Below are positions 37,201-42,330 of a DNA stretch of 64,000 nt, one piece after another. A program made the translations under genes and the position numbers. The notes below the pieces were generated by a model. The model did no database searches. It worked only from the letters and a program-made list of their open reading frames with translations, and had not been told where the DNA came from. Position 1 is the first letter of the stretch; each line of letters starts with the position of its first letter. The stretch comes from Desulfobacula sp. (lineage in GTDB: Bacteria; Desulfobacterota; Desulfobacteria; Desulfobacterales; Desulfobacteraceae). The stretch spans positions 62,001-126,000 of the forward strand of contig JAMPXP010000012.1 in NCBI GenBank assembly GCA_023701135.1, read 5' to 3'.

Positions 37201-39645
37201 GGCGATAATGACGGCCGTTCTGGACGGATCATGGCAGGCAAGGCGGTTATCCGCCCCCAGAAGCCCTGCATGTTCCACAGCCTTATAGGCGGTCTGGAGA
37301 ACCATTTTCTGGCTCCGGGAAAGCCTTTTTTCCTTGCCTTCGGCATAGCCGAACCGTTCAAAATCAAATTCAAAATCATCAATATGACCGGCCAGGGTGG
37401 TATAGGTCTTGTCCTCGGCGCTCCGGTCCGGGTCATAATACAGGTCATAATCAAATCGGGATTCCGGCATGGGGCTGATGGAATATTTTTTGCCGAGGAT
37501 ATTTTCCCACAGGGTTTCCGGGTCTTGGGCATGGGGAAGGGTGCAGCCCACCCCCACCACGGCGATCTCATCGTTGATCTTGTTTTTCCGGCTGGAGAAG
37601 ATCTCCAGAAAATTCAGATTTTGGTAAAGGACGGCCTTGGTTTCAAAAAATGTGTCATGGATCTTTTTGATGGTGACGGGGCCGTCAAAAAAAGCAAGGC
37701 CGTCTCCCACGAGAAAATTTCCTTTTTCCCGGTGGGCCTCATCATCAAACCAGGTATAATGTTCAGGCCCCGGATTTTTAAAATCCGGCAGAAAGCCTTT
37801 GGCGCCGATTAAAAGGGAACCGATATTCCTTTTTTCAAAGGCCCGCTTTCTGTTTTCAAGGCTTTCCTTGTTGCGGATCATTTCCGCTTCGGTTTCCACC
37901 ATCATCCGGGCAAATTCCGTGGGAGCGGTCCTGGAGGCCAACCCCAGGCTTTTGCCGATGACCATGGTTTCGTTTTCCCGGATGAGAATGTCCCGGTATT
38001 GCGGCTTGATACACCGGGTTTCAACGATTTCATCGGCAAAAAGATAGGCTGTTCCCACCTGGATACCGATCTTTGCCCCCCTGGCGGCCAGGAACGAGGT
38101 CAGACCGGAAATAAAAAATGAGGCAAAACAGGTGGCGATCCCCCCGGCAAAAACCAGGTACAGATCGGATACATCATAATTTTTATTGATCAGGGTGGCA
38201 ACGGCGTCTTCCCAGAGCACCAGGGAGGAAAGCATTCCCACATGGCCCCCGGCCTCCCCGCCCTCAAAGATAAACCGGCGGCAGCCGCTCTTGATGGCGT
38301 TTTCCATCATGGATACCGATGGGGTATGCAGATAGGTTTTGGTTCCGGCTTTTTCAAGCTCTGCCGCCTGGGAGGGTATCCCGCCGGCAAAAAGAGCATA
38401 AGGGGCCTTATATTTTTTAACCATTTCCACATGTTTTTTCACCATGGGATTAAAAGCCTCAATCCCCACCAGGCCTGCCCCGAAAACCGGGACGTTTTCG
38501 GCCCCGTCTTTGAGCATTTTGTCGGCCAGGGACTCGGGCAGGCTGCCCACGGCGAAAAAGGGCAGGGCTCCGTGTTCAAGGATTCTATTGGCAAACTCGG
38601 AACTGTCGGAAATATTGGCCATGGGCCCCTGGATCAGGGGGAACCGGGTGCCCTGGTCCTTGGCAAAGGGGGAATCCGGTTTTATGGGATCATGGCTGTC
38701 GATAAAATTGAGATTCCCGCCAATGGTTTTAAAAAATCCGGAGATGATGTCCCCCAGACGGGTGGACTCTTTCACAAAATCCTTGGCAAAAACCCCGTCC
38801 TGTCCCAGATAAAACAGGGATTGGATAAACGGGGCATCTTCGCTGTCAAAGGCGGTCATTTGGCCTGAGATAAGGTCATAAAGCTTGTCTTTTCCGTCGG
38901 GGTCGGCACCCAGTTCCACAGCCTTGATCTTCAGGTCTTTGACGATCTTTGTGCCCAGCTTTGCAAATACCCGGTAAATATCATCGCCATTATAGGTAAT
39001 GTCCGTGGAATCGCTCTCGTCCAGCATGGCCAGGAGGGTTTTAAAATTTTTCGATACCGGGGCCTCGTCGGCCATGAGGAGCTGGCTGTCCATGACCAGG
39101 CCGGACACACCTGCGCTGAACATTCCGGCCGCTGTGTATCTGCCCACGCCGCCATGGACGAAAACCGGGTAATCCGTATTTTTCAGATACCATTGCATGA
39201 GGATGAAGGAAGAATATTTTGAAACCTTTCCGCCGGCTTCGTTTCCCTTGAGAACCAGGGCATGGGGGCTGACGGCCTTAATTTTGTCATTGATTTGGAT
39301 ATCTTTGATTTCAAGAAGGATTTTTGTGTCTGAAAAATAAGAAAAATCAGCCGGGTCATCGTCTTTTGAAAGCGGACAGATGATGAGATCCAGGTTGATC
39401 ATCTGCTGCTCTTTGATTTTTCCGATCAGATCCCGGTCATGGGAAGAAAGCCGGATACCGAAAGATAGCGGTTCTTTGGCAAGCGTTAACGCTCTCTGAA
39501 GAATGTCCCCATGGCTTAAAAATTCAGTATCCATTACCGGAAGCGCTCCGGCAGCGTATATGTCATGGAAATACACGGCATCAAAGACCTTTACAGGGGT
39601 ATACACCATTAAGGGAAGTCTTGAATTCAGTATTCTTCTAATCAT
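28231..39645 (-). CDS. Giant Pfa/PKS-like lipid megasynthase (ER-ER'-KS-KS'-AT-KS-ACP3-KR-DH)
   Basis: A single 3804-residue chain related to polyunsaturated-fatty-acid synthases. In order: a degenerate flavin-barrel segment (about 1-240); a PfaD/NPD-like enoyl-reductase barrel (about 330-560) with EGGEAGGHVG; KS1 (690-1150) with DAACASS, EAHGTST and KSQIGH; a KS-like domain (1175-1620) with DASCASA but no catalytic His; AT (1660-1950) with GHSVGEY and GAFHTP; KS3 (2050-2560) with SAACAST, SHETYT and TKGFTGH; three carrier domains (2650-2925) with LGIDTVKQ; KR (2990-3475) with VTGGAGGIT; and a PfaA-type DH (3515-3785) with DHTMGDVP. These activities could make a long, possibly unsaturated or hydroxylated acyl chain. 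No phosphopantetheinyl transferase or thioesterase lies beside it; a membrane acyltransferase lies in the divergent operon. The ATG at 39645 has GGAG 11 bases upstream. The product is unknown. Confidence 0.93.
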   Translation of the reverse strand: MIRRILNSRLPLMVYTPVKVFDAVYFHDIYAAGALPVMDTEFLSHGDILQRALTLAKEPLSFGIRLSSHDRDLIGKIKEQQMINLDLIICPLSKDDDPADFSYFSDTKILLEIKDIQINDKIKAVSPHALVLKGNEAGGKVSKYSSFILMQWYLKNTDYPVFVHGGVGRYTAAGMFSAGVSGLVMDSQLLMADEAPVSKNFKTLLAMLDESDSTDITYNGDDIYRVFAKLGTKIVKDLKIKAVELGADPDGKDKLYDLISGQMTAFDSEDAPFIQSLFYLGQDGVFAKDFVKESTRLGDIISGFFKTIGGNLNFIDSHDPIKPDSPFAKDQGTRFPLIQGPMANISDSSEFANRILEHGALPFFAVGSLPESLADKMLKDGAENVPVFGAGLVGIEAFNPMVKKHVEMVKKYKAPYALFAGGIPSQAAELEKAGTKTYLHTPSVSMMENAIKSGCRRFIFEGGEAGGHVGMLSSLVLWEDAVATLINKNYDVSDLYLVFAGGIATCFASFFISGLTSFLAARGAKIGIQVGTAYLFADEIVETRCIKPQYRDILIRENETMVIGKSLGLASRTAPTEFARMMVETEAEMIRNKESLENRKRAFEKRNIGSLLIGAKGFLPDFKNPGPEHYTWFDDEAHREKGNFLVGDGLAFFDGPVTIKKIHDTFFETKAVLYQNLNFLEIFSSRKNKINDEIAVVGVGCTLPHAQDPETLWENILGKKYSISPMPESRFDYDLYYDPDRSAEDKTYTTLAGHIDDFEFDFERFGYAEGKEKRLSRSQKMVLQTAYKAVEHAGLLGADNRLACHDPSRTAVIIATCLSNELGNSLQLKYWYPELVSMMEKTDEYQRLTEAEKETAKQALMGGMEGENKNYDPVHGILLNIEASRIASHLGVRGANYIVDAACASSVTALEAATGELLSGDHDMVIVGGVNTHLAPESFIGFAKMGTLSANGSYPFDERADGFILGEGSVVFVLKRMKDALRDKNHIFGIINAIGSSSDGRGKAIAAPNPKGQILSVERCFENIRPGIGPEDVGFIEAHGTSTTIGDQAELETLNALYKHAKAGISSIKSQIGHLLGCAGSVGLLKALLAVNKGILPPNGQFEKLSKNHDLSASSLFVVKDAEDWKIKGKASRKAAVSSYGFGGINYHMVVEQMTDQYQLLGRHIFADPSYDFNDDRIVVAGLGVFLPGAKNTEEFWEKLQSGKKQLSEIPLAHFDNDAYAGLDKMSFYRLPKVKAGVVKDYKFNNLKYRMPPMMVKSIERGQIFGLEAASEALQSSGLLKALKPANKVGVILGTISGERQSKNIIRVRKQFIGNILKNCQALDPEKRTRLSEKLVDAIRKAIPENNEDTTPGLLSNIISGRITNYFGLNGANYVIDASCASAFIAMRNAVRNLKHKDLDFVLAGGVDCNLYPAVLMAFKRLGLLSEGDCNFFDSRADGYVMGEGAAIHTLTTYKKAREYGMDILGEIHDCAVRSSAPDHLLAPSEQTFVSTINEAYYKSGIRKQDITHLDLFAFSNIFGDMVEKQVIENCFDHDMHCGNVKSQFGYFKAANPAVAMAKLMLMNKNGKILPDFNYDPEHSILKDCKVLKPARQMMAGQKGRPFRFAANVNGIGGNHCHMIMGALPARLETEHPALEAEFKVAAGDDIVLMDHAYSSDNRGKKLRMVALLSGQGAQRSRMMKDLFEKDAHIRMIMEKGEEIFIEQRGYSLLDMMFGTDEAIHSTQNTQPAVFLSSAAIYSRLALEGFSPDYYIGHSVGEYTALFCSGMLSFADAMRLVIKRSDLMHAATVKVPGKIMVVFKNEKETEQLIRESFVSNIYITNKNSEKQTAVSGRADDIEKFCHFLTQQEVFFKKLNLTGAFHTPLLAEASAQLRTYLDTLTFKDTRFGRIISNTHARPYPERPDDVKDLLARQIISPVEFIKSIEEVYVSGLTHFIEIGPSRLLVNLLKDIHIVDYGSTVSVDAKMGEIKSFEACRKYLLDLNAVFEPAKAPVIPAKLQGPKEGLLKVEPSDDFETFKLNNQALVDQILYKEYQLRKRETAIEALERYHFNTGRIVISGVSVGLPGKTRRVFAADNFDAILNGENFIDLLSNEAMEGFTDKNITKLFKQPDGNARFVQITKTEDVIHLAGQLGYFNLNDEYGIKEQYDISMAIGIAAGIEALKDANIPLVMQYKKMKDGKTLIPDGFALPETMQEETGVIITSLWPNGETLISELEKYFYEKLFLKPYEEFESIYYFLMEKIKDLDIKEQLTEWFFKAKARKRKDFETYTFDRNFLANACPLGSAHLAQIIKAKGPNTLVSAACASTTLAIGIAEDWIRVGRCKRVLVVGGENATSPLQSQWIGSGFLALGAATIKKRVSEAAKPFDEDRNGTILGSGAVGLVIESESCAKKRGMNGQCEILGTHIANSAYHTYNIDVPHMSREMEKFISKVEARTGLRKEDYADKLLFMSHETYTPARGGSADAEVTALETAFAGHLSSICISNTKGFTGHTLGAAIEDVVLVKALQKRKAPPIANLKKIPDHFKKLNFSGQEKITSEYGLHLAAGFGSHFAFMFVKRIEENSVEGNARYQTWLKEITGSAHPEVKVIDNTLCAVAGGNALPMKTTIPARVEAPVTKPMAMPMPSAATAKISRPVPATAAEPVKAEPVAAEGILNRIKAIIAEQTGYAADMLEDGLDLEADLGIDTVKQVEIFAKVAATFGFTVPDDLKLRDLNTIARLGDYIAVKTGKSAKDSALPIKEDIKQSQPALKKTERPSNAIALIKEVIAGQTGYAADMLEDGLDLEADLGIDTVKQVEIFAKISATFGFTVPDDLKLRDLNTIAKLGEYVHTRLEPEESAERPKEEPAILTPAFQDSLAIVKQVIAEQTGYAADMLEDGLDLEADLGIDTVKQVEIFAKIAAHFGFTVPDDLKLRDLNTIARLADYINGRAETVQVQTKASNPSHESGDTVQKTDSPVLSTGRDEFPDPASPIKRLIVRTRETEMPKPLKADFKGRKIMVSLDSHGFAEKIIQKIKEKDGEVVTIGGKDADFAFDLTDVKQTEKQAEEFKKAYPDINGFIHLSSLDYYFTAKDEKGDSDEALNTTIKSVFVIIKSLFDTFNRKDSFIGTLTFDSVVFPYMDGCGDIHPLFGGLAGLLKTVNKELPHTLVKVVDFSGKDPKKNINTLADLFINELLSGDTGVEVGYGNKKRYVLSMKPSIADKTQRIISDNDTLLVTGGAGGITYEILKRVVEKYKVNLIILDINDIYSTDPKYLDKASTGADLMARLREDMPGVKPVDIKRALDRLLRVRQSIDNIDFLKSQGVRVDYHCVDVTQADAVKAAVDKYDRIDGVFHAAGMEMSQFIAKKELWSFELVVDVKVKGMRNLLAAFKDREYKYFFTFSSVTARFGNEGQVDYTAANDYLGKTLFRQKQRHPDRTYKVYAWTAWGGVGMATNPTVKAVLEERGIQFLPMDQGVKFFMADLLDRTESEMVFSGLDYSFDRDGLLGDPQHAEFPFLDTPVERTASAITYSRVLDLGRDVFLHDHTMGDVPLFLGSTGIETMAEAAKSLSGDKRHFVELTGFQIPYAIKLLKGRPKELLISGEKQADGLLKCRITSLFRNPQGLVTGEPKLHYEGCYRFEDKPLKSKKIKLPTFSPVSFEGDVETLVYHPRRLFMSGLFGTIRDIHSFDGETLITTVEDRSQKEFFKGVTRPDFVAAPVLIDAMFQTGGLLEFFTTSRTVLPFKINSLKFYKDVEKHRPYFCITRKSASGEETNTYHLTLADKAGTVCIEIDGFEMVKLNHLDPEDEIKGLVEFSSSDKREPSPVG
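30870..31690 (-). repeat. Three tandem near-identical acyl-carrier repeats in the megasynthase
   Basis: Three segments of about 200 bases (roughly 31490-31690, 31170-31375 and 30870-31080) encode almost the same carrier domain: EQTGYAADMLEDGLDLEAD, LGIDTVKQVEIFAK and FGFTVPDDLKLRDLNTIA. They are joined by variable Pro/Lys/Ser-rich linkers. Near identity at DNA level points to recent duplication or ongoing gene conversion. In each copy the residue expected to carry phosphopantetheine is Thr (ACG/ACC-type codon), not Ser. Confidence 0.9.
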
Positions 39646-39682
39646 AAAGAGGTCTCCATCATTGATCGGGTTTTGATATTGC

Positions 39683-39754
39683 CGTCGGTCCGAATTTCTG
39701 CGACCGGCCTTACCCTTATTTAAAATTCATGGACCGGTCATGAAAAACGGTCCT
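39683..39754. repeat. Cluster of GACCGG/CGGTCC motifs between divergent genes
   Basis: Motifs CGGTCC (about 39685), CGACCGG (about 39702), GGACCGGTC (39731) and AACGGTCCT (39746) lie within 72 bases in alternating orientation. They are placed 115-185 bases upstream of the candidate plus-strand sigma-54 promoter, where enhancer sites for such activators are usual. They also fall in the untranslated leader of the megasynthase. A related palindrome lies at 28190-28222, so a dispersed repeat is the alternative. Confidence 0.45.
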
Positions 39755-39778
39755 ACAAACCATCAGGCCAACCTTGCT

Positions 39779-39794
39779 TACAAATACTGTGCCA
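39779..39794 (-). promoter_or_regulatory. Candidate sigma-54 promoter of the megasynthase gene
   Basis: On the minus strand the sequence reads TGGCACAGTATTTGTA. The -24 element TGGCAC is perfect, the spacing to -12 is correct, and the -12 element TTGTA differs from TTGC(A/T) at one position. Transcription would start near 39769, leaving a leader of about 125 bases before the ATG at 39645. Confidence 0.5.
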
Positions 39795-39868
39795 GAACCC
39801 ACGAGAGGAATAACCTGCCGGAATAATGAAATTTTTTATCGGAACTGAATTTTTTATGTCTACAAGCC

Positions 39869-39884
39869 AGGCTTTCCTCTTGCA
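39869..39884 (+). promoter_or_regulatory. Candidate sigma-54 promoter of the activator-acyltransferase operon
   Basis: AGGCTTTCCTCTTGCA has GG and GC at the invariant 10-base spacing and a perfect TTGCA -12 element, but only a partial -24 element. Transcription would start near 39896, about 50 bases before the ATG at 39947. This would permit autoactivation by the encoded sigma-54 activator. Confidence 0.4.
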
Positions 39885-39946
39885 TTTTATGCATGGGGCA
39901 TATACAAAATTGCACATGACCTTGCTGCTATTTAATGGAGAAGCGA

Positions 39947-41437
39947 ATGAAAAAAACAAGACTGAGTCCCGAAGAACTGAATTTTTTCAAGACCGTCCAT
40001 AACGCCGCCTTTGCGAATCCCTTCAGTGATCTGAGGAAAAGGCTGGATATAAAGATTGCCGGGCTTTTTCCCTCAGCCACCCGGAGGGAAGGAATAGACC
40101 AGTCCATCCAGGAAATCAGGCACCGCATCAGTCAATTGGAGGAGCAGGGCCGGTCCGATATCAATGCCTTTGAAGGCCAGGACAGGGAAATCATGGCCGT
40201 TGTCTTTCTCTTTGATATTTTCCATACCTTCAGAGATGATTTTGACCAGTTGATCAAAGACCAAATCAAGGCCGGGGAGACACCGGTCAAAGTTCCCTTT
40301 GCCGAAGCAGCCCTGCGCAGGCTGTATCAAAAAGGGTTTAATGAAAAAAGCTTTGCCCACTATTTTGCGCTTTCCTATCAGCTTCGGAGAGCCTTTTATT
40401 TTATCTCCCATTCCCTGGTGGGCGGCAGCCCCTGCATGAAAACCCTGAAAAAGCATCTGTGGTATAATGTATTCACCTATGATATTGACCTGTACAATCG
40501 ATTTTTATGGAACAGGATGGAAGATTTCTCCACCCTTCTCCTGGGCGAAACCGGTACCGGCAAGGGAACGGCGGCCAAAGCCATCGGCAGCAGCGGCTAT
40601 ATCCCCTTTGATGAAAAAAGACAATGCTTCAGCCATAGTTTTACCGAAACCTTTTCTTCCCTGAACCTTTCCCAGTATCCTGAAACCCTTCTGGAATCGG
40701 AACTCTTCGGCCATACCAAAGGCGCCTTTACCGGAGCCGTAGATGATTATAAAGGTGTTTTTGACCGGTGCAGCCCCCACGGCGCCATCCTCCTTGATGA
40801 AATCGGGGAAATTCCCAACCATGTTCAGATCAAATTATTACGGGTCCTCCAGGAAAGAAGTTTTTCCCCGGTTGGAACCCATGCCGTCTCAAGGTTTAAC
40901 GGAAGGGTCATTGCCGCCACCAACCGCCCCAAAAAAGACATTCTGGACGGCAAGGTTTTCAGGGATGATTTTTATTACCGGCTTTGCTCAGACATCATAG
41001 AGGTGCCGCCCCTAAGAACAAGAATCAAAGAAGCTCCGGAAGAACTGGATGAACTTTTAGGCTTCACCATCGAGCGAATGACCGGAATCCACTCTGAAAA
41101 ATTGATCCAAAAAGTCAAAAGAATTATTGACCGCAGGCTTGGAAAACATTATGAATGGCCTGGAAACGTCCGGGAACTGGAGCAGTGTGTCAGAAGCGTT
41201 CTTCTCAGGCGGGACTATAAAGGCAAAGAGGAAAAGGGAACCCTGTCCCTGAGCCAGAAGCTGACGGAGGGAATCCGTAATCGAAATATTCCTGTTCCCT
41301 CCCTTATATCCGGATATTGCCGGCTTCTCTATGATGAGGCCGGCAGCTATGAAAAGGTGGCAAAACAGACTGGGCTGGACCGGAGAACCATCAAAAAATA
41401 TATTATGACTGCTAAAGAAGACATCCATCATGTTTAA
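39947..41437 (+). CDS. Sigma-54-dependent activator with unrecognised N-terminal sensor domain
   Basis: A 496-residue activator. The N-terminal ~190 residues (SPEELNFFKTVHNAAFANPF, then a helical segment around DREIMAVVFLFDIFHTFRDDF) match no receiver, GAF or PAS pattern that I recognise and may sense a ligand. The AAA+ domain has LGETGTGKG, ELFGHTKGAFTGAV, ILLDEIGEIP and WPGNVRELEQ. A helix-turn-helix (SYEKVAKQTGLDRRTIKKYI) ends it. The ATG at 39947 is preferred to 39935 because GGAG lies 7 bases upstream. It diverges from the megasynthase and overlaps the following acyltransferase gene by 8 bases, so it is the most likely local regulator of both. Confidence 0.9.
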   Translation: MKKTRLSPEELNFFKTVHNAAFANPFSDLRKRLDIKIAGLFPSATRREGIDQSIQEIRHRISQLEEQGRSDINAFEGQDREIMAVVFLFDIFHTFRDDFDQLIKDQIKAGETPVKVPFAEAALRRLYQKGFNEKSFAHYFALSYQLRRAFYFISHSLVGGSPCMKTLKKHLWYNVFTYDIDLYNRFLWNRMEDFSTLLLGETGTGKGTAAKAIGSSGYIPFDEKRQCFSHSFTETFSSLNLSQYPETLLESELFGHTKGAFTGAVDDYKGVFDRCSPHGAILLDEIGEIPNHVQIKLLRVLQERSFSPVGTHAVSRFNGRVIAATNRPKKDILDGKVFRDDFYYRLCSDIIEVPPLRTRIKEAPEELDELLGFTIERMTGIHSEKLIQKVKRIIDRRLGKHYEWPGNVRELEQCVRSVLLRRDYKGKEEKGTLSLSQKLTEGIRNRNIPVPSLISGYCRLLYDEAGSYEKVAKQTGLDRRTIKKYIMTAKEDIHHV

Positions 41438-42326
41438 ATTTCTGCCCCATCCCGTCAGGGGGATTTTATCATTTCTTCTGTACACCCTGAACACCATTAC
41501 CCTGACCGTTCCGCTCATCCTGCTCTCGTTTTTAAAATTTATCATCCCGGTTCATTCTTTTATTGTCTTTTTGGACCGGGTATTGATTTTCATCGCAACC
41601 CTCTGGATCAGCATCAACTCCTTCAATTCAAGGCTTTTCTGTAATATTGAATGGGATATCCGGGGACTTGAGCAGCTCAAAAAGAAAGAATGGTATCTGG
41701 TCCTTTCCAATCATCAATCCTGGGTGGATATTCTGGCCCTGCAAACCGCATTGAATCAAAAAATTCCCATGCTTAAATTTTTCCTGAAAAAGGAACTGAT
41801 TTTTGTCCCGTTTCTGGGCCTTGCCTGGTGGGCCCTGGATTTTCCCTTCATGAAGCGCTATTCAAAACATAAATTACGCCAAAAGCCCCATTTAAAAGGC
41901 AAGGACCTTGAAAGCACAAAAAAGGCCTGCGAAAAATTCAAACACACCCCGGTTTCCATCATGAATTTTGTGGAGGGGACAAGATTTACACCCGTTAAAA
42001 AAGAAAAACAAAGCAATCCGTTCAACCATCTTTTGAGTCCCAAGGCCGGCGGGATTTCCTTTGTATTGGGAGCCATGGGGGAATATCTACACACCATCAT
42101 CGATGTGACCATTGTCTACCCGGAAAAAATTCCAACCTTCTGGGAATATATTTCAGGACGGGTCAAAAAAATCATCATTGATTTTGAGGTGATCCCTCTG
42201 ACCGGATTTTTAAAAGGAGATTATTTCAATGATCCGGATTATAAGGAACGCATTTTTTCCTGGCTCAACGAGCTGTGGCTGAAAAAAGACCAGAAAATAA
42301 ACGAATTAAAAGCCGGCCGGATTTGA
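41430..42326 (+). CDS. Membrane acyltransferase (PlsC/YihG-like)
   Basis: A 298-residue protein of the lysophosphatidic-acid-acyltransferase superfamily. An N-terminal hydrophobic region (about residues 10-65) anchors it. The acyltransferase motifs are NHQSWVD (HxxxxD) near residue 92 and VEGTRFTP, the equivalent of the EGTR block. The layout resembles E. coli YihG/YihG-like acyltransferases that place acyl chains on lysophospholipid. Its ATG lies inside the end of the sigma-54 activator gene, so translation is coupled. Its position opposite the megasynthase suggests that it transfers the megasynthase product into a membrane lipid; this is inference. Confidence 0.88.
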   Translation: MFKFLPHPVRGILSFLLYTLNTITLTVPLILLSFLKFIIPVHSFIVFLDRVLIFIATLWISINSFNSRLFCNIEWDIRGLEQLKKKEWYLVLSNHQSWVDILALQTALNQKIPMLKFFLKKELIFVPFLGLAWWALDFPFMKRYSKHKLRQKPHLKGKDLESTKKACEKFKHTPVSIMNFVEGTRFTPVKKEKQSNPFNHLLSPKAGGISFVLGAMGEYLHTIIDVTIVYPEKIPTFWEYISGRVKKIIIDFEVIPLTGFLKGDYFNDPDYKERIFSWLNELWLKKDQKINELKAGRI

Positions 42327-42330
42327 TTTC

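Noticed and set aside
28441-38868. Many plus-strand frames opposite the megasynthase
   Set aside because: None shows a domain or a ribosome-binding site; they follow from codon bias in the real minus-strand gene.
39731-39794. Plus-strand sigma-54 element at the GGCC...TTGCTT sequence near 39763-39778
   Set aside because: The spacing between GG and GC is 8, not 10, bases.
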